Below, in pieces: positions 1 through 8,641 of a DNA stretch of 64,000 nucleotides (its first letter is position 1; each line of letters begins with the position of its first letter). The notes under the pieces were generated by a model that worked only from the letters and a program-made list of their open reading frames with translations, was not told the origin of the DNA and searched no databases. Position numbers and translations under genes: made by a program. The DNA lies in contig NZ_CP041091.1 in NCBI RefSeq assembly GCF_006494815.1, positions 1,577,001-1,641,000 on the forward strand, read 5' to 3'. Origin of the DNA: Nocardioides sambongensis (GTDB lineage: Bacteria > Actinomycetota > Actinomycetes > Propionibacteriales > Nocardioidaceae).

Positions 1-379
1 TCACCTCGACGCTGAGACGCTGCTCGGCCAGGGTGCGCACGGGGCCGTGCGCCACCGCCTCCTCGCGCAGCAGGGCGCCGCCGCCCACGGCGAGCGCGAC
101 CACGACCATCGCGGCGGTCCAGCCCAGCGCCGACCTTCCCGGCGCGGAACGTCCGCCGGCCGGTCGCCGGGGACCTTCACCGGATCGTCCACGGGCGTGC
201 CCGGGTCGCCGCGAGACGAGCCCGAGGGCCAGCACGCCGATCGCGGTCGCCGCCAGCGCCCAGACTCCCGCCAGCTGGGCCGCGAGCGCTCCGCCCCAGG
301 CCGACGCCCCGAGCAGGGCCATCCGTGGGTCGTGCGCCGGGGAGGCCGTCGCGGGCGGCGGCGTCGCCGCGGTGGTCAC
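1..379 (-). CDS. comEC: ComEC N-terminus (competence DNA channel), partial
   Basis: Only the first 126 codons are present; the gene runs off the left edge. The GTG start overlaps the comEA stop by 4 bp (GTGA), so the two are translationally coupled. The fragment shows two hydrophobic segments (about residues 21-52 and 88-101) separated by an Arg/Pro/Gly-rich loop, as at the N-terminus of ComEC, the polytopic channel that brings single-stranded DNA across the membrane. The ComEC catalytic and channel domains lie outside the window. The call rests mainly on position directly after comEA plus the membrane segments. Confidence 0.75.
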   Translation of the reverse strand, partial: MTTAATPPPATASPAHDPRMALLGASAWGGALAAQLAGVWALAATAIGVLALGLVSRRPGHARGRSGEGPRRPAGGRSAPGRSALGWTAAMVVVALAVGGGALLREEAVAHGPVRTLAEQRLSVEV

Positions 380-1311
380 ACCGACACGTGGGGTCGGATC
401 GTCTCCAGGGTCTTCTCTCCGATGCCGTCGACGTCGATCAGCTCGTCGACGCTGGTGAACCCGCCCCGCTCCTCGCGCCAGGCGACGATCGCGGCAGCGG
501 TCACCGGGCCGACCTCGGGCAGCGTCTCGAGCTGTTCGGCGGTCGCGGTGTTCAGGTTGACCAGCGGGGTCGCGGTCGACCCGCCCCCGGAGGGAGCCGG
601 CGCCGCCACCCCGGCCGGGAGTCCGACCAGGATCTGCTCGCCGTCGGTGAGCGGCCGGGCCAGGTTGATCGAGCTCAGGTCCACCCCGGCGCGGGCGCCG
701 CCGGCGGCCTCGAGGGCGTCGACCACGCGGGACCCCGCGTCGAGCACCTGGATGCCGGGGCGTCGTACCTTGCCGGCCACGTCGACGGTCACCTGCCCGG
801 TGCCCTCGGGGCCGTCCGGCGTCGCCTCGGCGCCGACCAGGGTCTCGCCGGCCAGGGTCGGGGCGAGCGCCTCGGGCGCGTCGCTCAGCGCGCTGGGTGC
901 GACCTGCTCGGCGCCGGCGTCCCTGCCGACCCACCAGGCGGTCGCGGCGAGACCGCCGGCGATGAGGAGTGCGACGACGGTCAGGTGGGCCGGTCCCCAG
1001 GTGAACCCGGTCATCGCCGGCGGGAGCGGGACCCGGCTGAGCAGCGGAACGCGCCGCCGGGCGGCGTGGCGGCCGGGGACGGGCAGCGGCGGGGGCGCTG
1101 CGGGTGCCGACGCCGGTGGCGTGCTCGGATCGGACGGCTGTCGTCGCGGCGCGACCCGGGTGTGGTCGGCCCACCACTGCTCCTCCGGCGGCTCTCCCGG
1201 GACCGTGGCGCCGTCCCGGTGCGAGGCGAGGTCGGCGGCCAGGGCGGCCAGCCGTCGGGCCGCGACGTCGGACCGTGGCGAGCGACCGGCGGGATCGGGT
1301 CGGGACGACAT
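376..1311 (-). CDS. comEA: ComEA-type helix-hairpin-helix DNA-binding protein
   Basis: A 311-residue DNA receptor of the competence machinery. A Pro/Ala-rich cytoplasmic N-terminus (1-105) is followed by one membrane helix (about 110-128), an SLBB beta-grasp domain (about 172-232, starting GQVTVDVAGKV) and a C-terminal double helix-hairpin-helix domain (about 250-311, VNLNTATAEQLETLPEVG and DVDGIGEKTLE). This order is the standard actinobacterial ComEA architecture. It precedes comEC with a 4-bp overlap and follows degV after about 110 bp. In many actinobacteria these genes are conserved although natural competence is unproven. Confidence 0.93.
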   Translation of the reverse strand: MSSRPDPAGRSPRSDVAARRLAALAADLASHRDGATVPGEPPEEQWWADHTRVAPRRQPSDPSTPPASAPAAPPPLPVPGRHAARRRVPLLSRVPLPPAMTGFTWGPAHLTVVALLIAGGLAATAWWVGRDAGAEQVAPSALSDAPEALAPTLAGETLVGAEATPDGPEGTGQVTVDVAGKVRRPGIQVLDAGSRVVDALEAAGGARAGVDLSSINLARPLTDGEQILVGLPAGVAAPAPSGGGSTATPLVNLNTATAEQLETLPEVGPVTAAAIVAWREERGGFTSVDELIDVDGIGEKTLETIRPHVSV

Positions 1312-1420
1312 GCCAGCACGCTAGGGAGCCGGAGCCCCGGCGTCCGGCCGACTGTTCCGGGACTGTGGACAGCGTGGTGCCGCAGCTCCGCTGGGGAGAC
1401 GGACCGGTCCGTCCCGGGGC

Positions 1421-2275
1421 TCAGGTGAGGACGGGGGCGATGCAGGTGGCGAGCATGCCGGGGCCGACGTGGGCGCCGAGCACCGCACCGATCTCGCGGC
1501 ACCGGACGTCGCCGACCAGGCGCTCCCCCAGCTCCTCGGCGAGCGAGGCGGCGAACGCCTCGGCACGCTCGGTGGCCGCGAGATGGGCCACGAACACCTC
1601 CACCCGCTGCTCCCCGGCCGCCTCGACGGCCAGTGCCTGCAGTCGGGCGATCGCCTTCACCGAGGTGCGCACCCGGGCCACCGGGACGATGAGGCCGTCC
1701 TCGACGCCGAGCAGCGGCTTCACCGCGAGGGCACCGCCGAAGAGGGCGGCCGCGTTGCTCACCCGGCCGCCACGCCGCAGGTACTCCAGCGTGTCGACGT
1801 AAAGCAGGGTCCGGCAGGCAGCAGCGCGTGCGAGGGCCGCGTCGTAGGCGTCGTCGAGGCTGCCCCCGTCGGCGAGGACGGCGGCGGCCGCCTCGGTCGC
1901 GAACCCCGTCGCCGGACCGATCTGCCGACTGTCCAGGCAGCGCACCGGGACCGGTGCCTGCCGCGCCCCGGCCTGGGCGGACTCGAAGGTGCCCGAGACC
2001 TGGCTGGAGACGTGCACCGAGAGGATCGACCCGGCGCCCTCCTCGGCCAGCCGGGCGTAGAGCTCGGCGAAGTGGGCGGGTGCCGCACGGGACGTGCTGA
2101 CCGGGCGCTTGTGCCGCAGCGCCTCGGCGATCCGCTCCGGAGTGACCTCCGGGGCACCCTCCTGGTAGGACTCGTCGCCGACGACGACCTGCAGCGGCAC
2201 CACGGTGACGCCGAGACCGGCGGCGCGCTCGAGGCCGAGCTCGGCCGTCGAGTCGGTCACCAGTGCCACGGACAC
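1421..2275 (-). CDS. DegV family fatty-acid-binding protein
   Basis: A 284-residue DegV protein. The N-terminal VALVTDSTAEL and the internal SVHVSSQVSGTF match the family motifs lining the bound acyl chain; in Firmicutes such proteins (FakB) present fatty acids to the kinase FakA. No FakA-like kinase is in view, so the cellular role here is unknown. The GTG start lies 12 bp after the leuS stop, suggesting co-transcription with leuS. Length is normal for the family. Confidence 0.9.
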   Translation of the reverse strand: MSVALVTDSTAELGLERAAGLGVTVVPLQVVVGDESYQEGAPEVTPERIAEALRHKRPVSTSRAAPAHFAELYARLAEEGAGSILSVHVSSQVSGTFESAQAGARQAPVPVRCLDSRQIGPATGFATEAAAAVLADGGSLDDAYDAALARAAACRTLLYVDTLEYLRRGGRVSNAAALFGGALAVKPLLGVEDGLIVPVARVRTSVKAIARLQALAVEAAGEQRVEVFVAHLAATERAEAFAASLAEELGERLVGDVRCREIGAVLGAHVGPGMLATCIAPVLT

Positions 2276-2287
2276 AGGGGTATCCGA

Positions 2288-4834
2288 TCAGCCCACGACC
2301 ACGTTGACCAGCTTCGGCGCGCGCACGATCACCTTGCGCACCGCCCGGCCGTCGATAGCCCGGACCACGGTGTCGTCGGCGAGCGCTGCCGCCTCCAGCT
2401 CCTCGGCGGTGATCTCGGGCGAGACCTCCAGCCGCGCCTTGACCTTGCCCTGGATCTGGACCACGGCGGTCACGGCGTCCTCGACCAGCAGGGCGGGGTC
2501 CACGACCGGCCAGGTGGCGTGCGCGACCGTCGGGGCGTGCCCGAGCCGCTCCCACATCTCCTCCGCGGTGTAGGGGGCGACCAGCGACAGCAGCATCGCG
2601 ACCACCTCGGCCGCCTCACGTACCGCCGGGTCGGCCGGACCGCAGCCCGCGTCGATCGCCTTGCGGGTCGCGTTGACCAGCTCCATCATCCGGGCCACGA
2701 CCACGTTGAAGCGGTAGGACTCGACCAGCTTCTCGGCGTCGGCGACGGTGCGCGCGGTGATCTTGCGCAGCGCCAGGTCGCCGGTGGTGACGTCGGCCCC
2801 CGGGGCCGAGGCGACGTCGCCGGAGAGTCGCCACGCCCGCTGCAGGAACTTCGCCGCGCCCGTCGGGGAGACGTCGGCCCAGTCGATGTTGTCCTCGGGC
2901 GGGCTGGCGAAGACCAGGGTCAACCGGACCGCGTCGACACCGAAGGCCTCCAGCTGCTCGCCCAGGTTGACGCCGTTGCCCAGCGACTTGCTCATCTTCC
3001 GGCCGCCGTTGATCACCTTGCCCTGGGAGAGGTACGCCGAGAACGGCTCGTCCCAGGTGATCAACCCGGCATCGCGCAGGGCCTTGGTGAAGAACCGCGC
3101 GTAGAGCAGGTGCAGCACCGCGTGCTCGTCGCCGCCGATGTAGAGGTCGACCGGCCCCCACGCCTCCGCCAGCGCGGGGCCGAACGCCTGGGTGTCGTCG
3201 TGCGGGGAGAGGTAGCGGAAGAAGTACCAGGAGGAGTCGACGAAGGTGTCCATGGTGTCGGTGTCCCGACGCGCGGCACCGCCGCACTCCGGACAGTCGA
3301 CCTCGACCCACTCGGTCGCCGCCCCCAGGGGCGAGCTCCCCTTCGGCTTCAGGTCCGCACCGCGCAGCTCGGGCAGCTCGACCGGCAGCTGGTCGGTGGG
3401 CACCGGCACCTCACCGCACTTCTCGCAGTGGATGATCGGGATCGGCGCGCCCCAGTAGCGCTGCCGCGAGAGCAGCCAGTCGCGCAGCCGGAAGTTCACC
3501 GTGCCGCTGCCGGAGCCGAGCTGCTCCAGGTGGTCGATGGTGGCGCGCTTGGCCTCGTCCACCGACAAGCCGTTGAGGGTGAGCCCGCACGCGACGCCCT
3601 CGGCGGGCGAGTTGATCGTCGGGCCCTCACCGGCGTAGGCCTCCCCCTCGAAGTCCGCGGGCGGCTCGGTGGTCCGCACGATCGGCAGGTCGAACGCGGT
3701 CGCGAACTCCCAGTCGCGCTGGTCCCCGCCGGGGACCCCCATCACCGCCCCGGTGCCGTAGTCGGCCAGCACGTAGTCGGTGGCCCAGACCGGGATCCGG
3801 TCGCCGGTGACCGGGTTGACCGCGTGGACACCGAGGAAGACGCCGGTCTTCGCACGGTCCGTCGCCAGGCGGTCGATGTCGCTGGCCTTGCGGATCTCGT
3901 CGCGGTAGGACTCGAACTCGGCGCGCTGCTCGTCGGTCACCAGCGCGTCGGCCAGCTTGGCGTCGACGGCGACCACCATGAACGTCGTACCGAAGACGGT
4001 GTCGGGGCGGGTGGTGAAGACCGTGATCGGGTCGTGCTCGGTCGCCCCGCCCTCGATCTCGAAGGTCACGTGGGCGCCCTCGGAGCGCCCGATCCAGTTG
4101 CGCTGGGCGTTGACGACCTTGCCGATCCAGCTGTCCTGCAGCCCGTCCAGGCTGTCGTAGAGCTCCTGGGCGTAGACGGTGGTGCGGAAGTACCACTGGG
4201 TCAGCTCACGCTTGGTGACGTCGGCACCGCACCGCTCGCAGGTGCCGTCGGCCAGCACCTGCTCGTTGGCCAGCACCGTCTGGTCCTGCGGGCACCAGTT
4301 GACCGGGGAGTTCTTCCGGTAGGCCAGCCCCTGCTCGCGCAGCTTCAGGAACAGCCACTGCGTCCACTTGTAGTACTCCGGGTCGGAGGTGTGCAGCCGG
4401 CGGGACCAGTCGAAGCTGACGCCGTACCGCTTCATCGAGGAGTACTGGGTGTCGATGTTGGCGTAGGTGTAGGTGGCCGGGTGCTCGTCGTTGCGGATCG
4501 CGGCGTTCTCCGCGGGCAGCCCGAACGAGTCCCAGCCCATCGGGTTGAGCACCTCGTAGCCACGGAACCGCCAGTAGCGGGAGATCACGTCGTGCAGCGC
4601 GAAGACCTCGGCGTGGCCCATGTGCAGGTCGCCGCTCGGATAGGGGAACATCGTCAGCGCGTAGCGCTTCGGCCGCTCCCCGGCCAGCACCGCGGCGTCG
4701 TCGGCGCGGAAGGGGTCGAGCCCGTCCCAGACCGGCAGCCACTTGTCCTCGACCGAGCGGGCGTCGTACGACGCCGGGGCGGTCTCGTCGGACGCCCGGT
4801 CGGCGTCGGTGGGCTGATGGGTCTGCTCGCGCAT
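2288..4834 (-). CDS. leuS: Leucyl-tRNA synthetase
   Basis: Class I aminoacyl-tRNA synthetase charging tRNA-Leu, about 848 residues. The HIGH-type motif HMGH sits at about 71-74 after PYPSGDL, and KMSKS at about 612. Zinc-ribbon cysteines (CPQD, CERCG) and the editing-domain TTRPDT are also visible. I chose the ATG at 4834 (MREQTHQP), preceded by a purine-rich GAGAGAG. Upstream in-frame starts at 4873 and 4888 would lie in or beside the attenuator hairpin. A leader peptide and hairpins upstream imply control by leucine or charged tRNA-Leu supply. Confidence 0.97.
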   Translation of the reverse strand: MREQTHQPTDADRASDETAPASYDARSVEDKWLPVWDGLDPFRADDAAVLAGERPKRYALTMFPYPSGDLHMGHAEVFALHDVISRYWRFRGYEVLNPMGWDSFGLPAENAAIRNDEHPATYTYANIDTQYSSMKRYGVSFDWSRRLHTSDPEYYKWTQWLFLKLREQGLAYRKNSPVNWCPQDQTVLANEQVLADGTCERCGADVTKRELTQWYFRTTVYAQELYDSLDGLQDSWIGKVVNAQRNWIGRSEGAHVTFEIEGGATEHDPITVFTTRPDTVFGTTFMVVAVDAKLADALVTDEQRAEFESYRDEIRKASDIDRLATDRAKTGVFLGVHAVNPVTGDRIPVWATDYVLADYGTGAVMGVPGGDQRDWEFATAFDLPIVRTTEPPADFEGEAYAGEGPTINSPAEGVACGLTLNGLSVDEAKRATIDHLEQLGSGSGTVNFRLRDWLLSRQRYWGAPIPIIHCEKCGEVPVPTDQLPVELPELRGADLKPKGSSPLGAATEWVEVDCPECGGAARRDTDTMDTFVDSSWYFFRYLSPHDDTQAFGPALAEAWGPVDLYIGGDEHAVLHLLYARFFTKALRDAGLITWDEPFSAYLSQGKVINGGRKMSKSLGNGVNLGEQLEAFGVDAVRLTLVFASPPEDNIDWADVSPTGAAKFLQRAWRLSGDVASAPGADVTTGDLALRKITARTVADAEKLVESYRFNVVVARMMELVNATRKAIDAGCGPADPAVREAAEVVAMLLSLVAPYTAEEMWERLGHAPTVAHATWPVVDPALLVEDAVTAVVQIQGKVKARLEVSPEITAEELEAAALADDTVVRAIDGRAVRKVIVRAPKLVNVVVG

Positions 4835-4875
4835 GGTGCTCTCTCTCGTGCTCCAGGGGTGTGCGCCGGACATGG

Positions 4876-4899
4876 AAAAGCCCCTCACGCAGGAGGGGC
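4876..4899 (-). terminator. Rho-independent attenuator before leuS
   Basis: On the minus strand a 7-bp perfect stem GCCCCTC/GAGGGGC with a 6-nt loop is followed at once by TTTT. It sits about 40 nt upstream of the leuS start and downstream of a short leucine-containing reading frame. A terminator before rather than after a gene points to attenuation. Confidence 0.8.
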
Positions 4900-4900
4900 G

Positions 4901-4926
4901 GCCGCGTCGAGGGGGCTCGACGCGGC
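4901..4926 (-). promoter_or_regulatory. Leader hairpin of leuS attenuator
   Basis: A perfect 11-bp inverted repeat GCCGCGTCGAG/CTCGACGCGGC with a 4-nt loop begins at the leader peptide stop codon. Its loop and 3' arm contain CCCCTC, the same six bases as the 5' arm of the adjacent terminator. It could therefore pair with GAGGGG of the terminator when a stalled ribosome opens this hairpin. The antitermination model is inference; the inverted repeat is seen directly. Confidence 0.7.
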
Positions 4927-4952
4927 TAGCTAAGGAGGGTCCGGGTGGTCAC
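4926..4952 (-). CDS. leuS leader peptide (8 aa)
   Basis: GTG ACC ACC CGG ACC CTC CTT AGC TAG encodes MTTRTLLS with two adjacent leucine codons just before the stop. There is no ribosome binding site. Instead a -10-like TATCCT lies 6 nt before the GTG, so the transcript probably starts at the start codon (leaderless). Stalling at CTC CTT would place the ribosome on the 5' arm of the following hairpin, the classical attenuation geometry. Translation itself is inferred. Confidence 0.65.
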   Translation of the reverse strand: MTTRTLLS

Positions 4953-4958
4953 CTGGCC

Positions 4959-4964
4959 AGGATA
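4959..4964 (-). promoter_or_regulatory. Putative -10 box of leuS leader (TATCCT)
   Basis: TATCCT fits the actinobacterial TANNNT -10 consensus and ends 6 nt before the leader GTG, the spacing typical of leaderless transcripts. No clear -35 is seen. Confidence 0.5.
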
Positions 4965-4978
4965 CCCCGTCCAGCCTC

Positions 4979-4984
4979 TACCCT
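4979..4984 (+). promoter_or_regulatory. Putative -10 box of SDR gene (TACCCT)
   Basis: TACCCT (TANNNT) ends 6 nt before the ATG at 4991, and no Shine-Dalgarno sequence lies in between, so a leaderless transcript is likely. Together with the opposite-strand TATCCT at 4959-4964 it forms a compact divergent promoter pair. Confidence 0.45.
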
Positions 4985-4990
4985 CGCCCC

Positions 4991-5761
4991 ATGACCGACT
5001 CCAACCAGTCCAACCTGTTCCGCCTGGACGGCAAGGTCGCCGTGGTGACCGGTGCGTCCTCCGGCCTCGGCGTCTCCTTCGCCCGAGCGCTGGCCGAGGC
5101 CGGGGCCGACGTCGCCCTCGGCGCGCGCCGGGTCGAGCGTCTCGCCGACACCGCCGCGCTGGTCACCGCCGCCGGCCGACGCGCGGTGAGCGTGGCGACC
5201 GACGTGGCCGACCCGGACTCGTGCAGCGCCCTGGTCGAGGCCGCGATGGAGGAGTTCGGCCGCGTCGACGTCCTGGTCAACAACGCGGGGATCGGCACCG
5301 CGGTCCCGGCGACCCGGGAGACCCCGGACCAGTTCCGTCAGGTGATCGACGTGAACCTCAACGGGTGCTACTGGATGGCGCAGGCCTGCGGCCGGGTGAT
5401 GCAGCCGGGCTCCAGCATCGTCAACATCTCCTCCGTGCTCGGCATCACCACCGCCGGACTCCCCCAGGCCGCCTACGCCTCGAGCAAGGCCGGGCTGATC
5501 GGGATGACCCGCGACCTGGCGCAGCAGTGGACCGGGCGCAAGGGCATCCGGGTGAACGCGATCGCGCCCGGCTTCTTCGACTCCGAGATGACCGACGAGT
5601 ACCCGCCGGGCTACCTGGAGCAGCAGCAGGGCCGGATCCCGATGGGCCGCAAGGGCGACCCCGCCGAGCTCGCGGCCACCGTGGTCTTCCTCGCCTCCGA
5701 CGCCGCCGGCTACATCACCGGGCAGACGCTGCCGGTGGACGGCGGGATGACCATCACCTGA
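4991..5761 (+). CDS. SDR family oxidoreductase
   Basis: A 256-residue classical short-chain dehydrogenase. The NAD(P) motif TGASSGLG is at about 19-26, NNAG at about 96-99, the catalytic Ser in NISSVLG and the Tyr-Lys pair in YASSK. The C-terminus TGQTLPVDGGMTIT is typical of the FabG-like group. Substrate is not deducible. The gene stands alone, divergent from leuS, with a leaderless-type start and a strong hairpin terminator after it. Confidence 0.9.
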   Translation: MTDSNQSNLFRLDGKVAVVTGASSGLGVSFARALAEAGADVALGARRVERLADTAALVTAAGRRAVSVATDVADPDSCSALVEAAMEEFGRVDVLVNNAGIGTAVPATRETPDQFRQVIDVNLNGCYWMAQACGRVMQPGSSIVNISSVLGITTAGLPQAAYASSKAGLIGMTRDLAQQWTGRKGIRVNAIAPGFFDSEMTDEYPPGYLEQQQGRIPMGRKGDPAELAATVVFLASDAAGYITGQTLPVDGGMTIT

Positions 5762-5787
5762 GCCCGAGCGGGCACGAACCAGCGCAC

Positions 5788-5828
5788 GAACGCCGAGTCG
5801 GTAGACAACTTCTGCCGACTCGGCGTTC
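5788..5828. terminator. Bidirectional hairpin terminator
   Basis: A 14-bp perfect inverted repeat (GAACGCCGAGTCGG/CCGACTCGGCGTTC) with a 13-nt loop lies between the converging SDR gene and phoX-like gene, 27 bp from one stop and 8 bp from the other. It can serve both strands. Confidence 0.8.
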
Positions 5829-5835
5829 TGCTCGC

Positions 5836-7965
5836 TCAGCGCTGCCGGTAGGCCACGCAGACCGAGGGTCGCGGGAAGTCGTCGGAGTGCGGCCAGGTGC
5901 TCGCCGGCTCCTCGAACGTCGCGCCCGACACCTCGCCCGGGTGCTGCGGGGCGAAGAAGAGCGACCGGTCGCCGTCGTAGATCAACGGGCCGCAGCACTC
6001 CGCGCCGCGCGGCACGGAGAGGAACTGCTTGACCTCGCCGCGCCGGGGGCCGGAGACCGGCACCCGGAACAGCCCGTCGTTGGCCCCCAGCGCATTGCCG
6101 TCGGTGGAGATCCACAGGTTGCCGCGGGCGTCGAAGGTGAGGTTGTCGGGGCAGCTGATCCGGCTGACCGACTCCTTCGGGAACCCGGCGAAGTAGGTCT
6201 CCGGCGCGTCCGGGTCGCCGCAGATCAAGAACAGGTCCCAGCGGAACGTGGGGCGGGTGTGGTCGCCGCCGGTGGCGGTCATCTCGAGCACGTAGCCGTT
6301 GCGGTTGCCACTCGCGGTGGTCAGCTCGCTGGCGGGACCGGAGCGGACCTGGGACGAGGTGATCGGGTTCGCCTCGTCGGCCGGGAAGGCCGACCCGCGG
6401 TTGGAGTTGTTGGTCAGCGCCGCGTAGACCTTGCCGTTGACCGGGTTGACCTCGACGTCCTCGGGACGGTCCATCTTGGTCGGGCCGACCTTGTCGGCCG
6501 CGTGGCGGGTGAAGATCAGCACCTCGGCGACGGTCATCCCGGGCACGAAGGAACGGGTGTCGGTGCAGAGCCTGATCCACTCGCCGGTGCCGTCGCTGAC
6601 ACCGTCCTCGGTGCCGTCGCCGGTGAGCTTGGCGACGTAGAGGGTGCCCCGGTCGAGCAGCGCCATGTTGTGGCGCTGGGCCCGCTTCGACCCGCGCGGG
6701 TCGTACCGGTCGGCGGAGACGAACTTGTAGAGGTAGTCGCCCCGCTCGTCGTCGCCCATGTAGACCACCGCGCGGCCGCGGGAGAGGGTCATGTTGGCGC
6801 CCTCGTGCTTGAAGCGGCCGAGCATCGTGTGCTTGCGCGGCGCGGAGTCGGGGTCGTTCGGGTCGACCTGCACGATCCACCCGAACCGGTGCGGCTCGTT
6901 GGGCTCGCTGGTCATGTCGAACCGGTCGTCGACGGTGTACCACTGGCGCGGGTCGCTCGGGTTGGCGCCGATCCCGTAGCGGCTGTACGACGTCTCCAGG
7001 GCGGTGCCGTCCGCGAGCGTCGGCCCGGCCGGCATCTCGCCGGACACGTTGAAGTACTGGTTGAAGTTCTCCTCGCCGGAGAGGATCGTCCCCCACGGCG
7101 TGAGGCCGCCGGCGCAGTTGTTCAGCGTGCCCATCACCCGTCGGCCCGAGCCGTCCTTGCCGGTCCTGAGCAGCTCGTGCCCGGCGGCGGGTCCGGTGAG
7201 GCGGAACCCCGTGTCGACGTTGATCCGACGGTTCTTCCGGGCCTTGGACAGGTTGCGCTCGCGGTACCAGGAGCCGTCCACCTCACCACGCCTGATCTGC
7301 ACCACGGAGAGACCGTGGGTGTAGAGCCCGAGCTCGGCGATCTCGGCCTGCGAGTAGCGCCCGGCCGGATACATCAGCCCCGGGTCGTCGTACTCGTGGT
7401 TGACCACCATCAGCGCGGTGTTGCGTCCGGTCGGCACCACGCCGACGTAGTCGTTGTTGTAGCCGAACTGCTTCTTGACCGCGTTCACGGTCAGGTTCGC
7501 CGGGTCGAAGGCCGGGGCGCCGGCGACGACCGGGTCTCCCCAGCGGATGATCACGTTGTGGTCGAAGCCGTCGGGCACGACCACCGCGTCGCGCTTGTTC
7601 GGCGGGACGGCACGGAAGTCCGCCGTGCCGAGCACGCCCTTGTCGAGCCGGTCCTTGCCGTTGCCCCTGCCCTTCTTGCCGGCCAGGTCGGTCGGGTCCG
7701 CCGCTGCCGAGCCGAGGCTGCCGGCGCCGATGACCAACGCACCGCCGCCCACGGCGGCGCCCCGGAGCACCGCACGACGACGCAGCGCCGAGCCGATCAC
7801 GTCCCGGACGTGGGCGTTGTCGGTGGTGTTGGGCTCGGGGTGGTCGCAGGCGTTGCCGCAGCGGTAGAGGCAGGTCAGGTAGGAACGCGAGCCGTGCCGC
7901 TGCCCGTCACGCTCCACGGGCGTGATCGGCAGCAGACGGCGGGGCTCGGGGGGCGCAGAGGTCAT
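5836..7965 (-). CDS. PhoX family alkaline phosphatase, Tat-exported
   Basis: About 709 residues of the PhoX/DUF839 family: secreted, Fe/Ca-dependent phosphomonoesterases releasing phosphate from organic esters. Export by the Tat route is shown by RRRAVLRG followed by a hydrophobic Gly/Ala stretch ending SAAA. Family blocks visible include NNCAGG, TPWGT, SGEEN, MGDDERGDYLYKF, RPEDVEVNP and CPDNL. I preferred the ATG at 7965 (MTSAPPEP) over an upstream in-frame start at 7998; neither has a strong ribosome binding site. No Pho-box was recognised upstream. Confidence 0.88.
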   Translation of the reverse strand: MTSAPPEPRRLLPITPVERDGQRHGSRSYLTCLYRCGNACDHPEPNTTDNAHVRDVIGSALRRRAVLRGAAVGGGALVIGAGSLGSAAADPTDLAGKKGRGNGKDRLDKGVLGTADFRAVPPNKRDAVVVPDGFDHNVIIRWGDPVVAGAPAFDPANLTVNAVKKQFGYNNDYVGVVPTGRNTALMVVNHEYDDPGLMYPAGRYSQAEIAELGLYTHGLSVVQIRRGEVDGSWYRERNLSKARKNRRINVDTGFRLTGPAAGHELLRTGKDGSGRRVMGTLNNCAGGLTPWGTILSGEENFNQYFNVSGEMPAGPTLADGTALETSYSRYGIGANPSDPRQWYTVDDRFDMTSEPNEPHRFGWIVQVDPNDPDSAPRKHTMLGRFKHEGANMTLSRGRAVVYMGDDERGDYLYKFVSADRYDPRGSKRAQRHNMALLDRGTLYVAKLTGDGTEDGVSDGTGEWIRLCTDTRSFVPGMTVAEVLIFTRHAADKVGPTKMDRPEDVEVNPVNGKVYAALTNNSNRGSAFPADEANPITSSQVRSGPASELTTASGNRNGYVLEMTATGGDHTRPTFRWDLFLICGDPDAPETYFAGFPKESVSRISCPDNLTFDARGNLWISTDGNALGANDGLFRVPVSGPRRGEVKQFLSVPRGAECCGPLIYDGDRSLFFAPQHPGEVSGATFEEPASTWPHSDDFPRPSVCVAYRQR

Positions 7966-8076
7966 GGCCGTCACCCCACCAGCGGCAGGTGAATCCACGC
8001 CCGCGACCAGGTGTCCGGCCGGTGAAGTGCGTCCGGGACGGAGCGTTCACTCGCCGGCCACCTCCACCCACCACGA

Positions 8077-8631
8077 CCGAACTCCACCGAGCTCGCGATC
8101 CACCTCGGCCACGACAGGGCGCGCTGGCGCGGGATGCTGGCGGCGGGCGTCTGCTTCATCGTGCCGGCCGCGCTGATGGTCACCGCCCTGGCCCGGCCCT
8201 ACGTCGAGAAGGGCACCACGCCCGCCTTCGACGGTCTCCTGTACGGCATGGTGCCGGTGGTGTTGGCGATCGTGGCCCGGGCCGTGGTCGGCCTCGCGCC
8301 GACGGTGCTGCGCAGCCGGCTGTCGACCGTGATCGCGGTGGCGGCGGTGGCGATCTTCGCGCCGTCGTTCGTCTTCGTCGGCCTGCTGACCCGGCTCACC
8401 GGGTGGTTGCGGGGCCGGCGGTGGACCGCAGCGGCGCTGGACGGCCTGGGCGCCACGTCGGTGGCGCTGATGGCCGGGGTGCTGGCTCGGCTGGCCGGCG
8501 ACGGACTGGTGGATCTGGTGACGCTGGCGCTCTTCGGGCTGACCCTGCTGGGGTTGTGGCGCACCCGGTGGAACAGCGCCTGGTTCATCGTCGCCGGAGG
8601 GGCGACCGGCGTTCTGCTGACCTGGTGGTGA
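8077..8631 (+). pseudogene. Chromate transporter (ChrA) remnant, 5'-truncated
   Basis: The reading frame from 8077 opens with PNSTELAIHLGHDRARWRGM and continues into FIVPAALM; these match the CHR domain of ChrA-type transporters, whose PNSTELA block normally sits some 50-60 residues in. The true N-terminus is absent: an in-frame stop lies at 8023-8025 and phoX begins just beyond. The first ATG (8134) lies after the conserved block. About 185 residues with several membrane segments remain, ending AWFIVAGGATG, so the second half of a full-length ChrA is also missing. A short expressed protein from 8134 cannot be excluded. Confidence 0.65.
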
Positions 8632-8641
8632 GACCGGCCGG

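Noticed and set aside
1469..4933. A 1154-codon open frame on the plus strand opposite degV and leuS
   Set aside because: It is the antisense shadow of two certain genes in high-GC DNA; its translation is Gly/Arg/Asp-Val repetitive with no domain.
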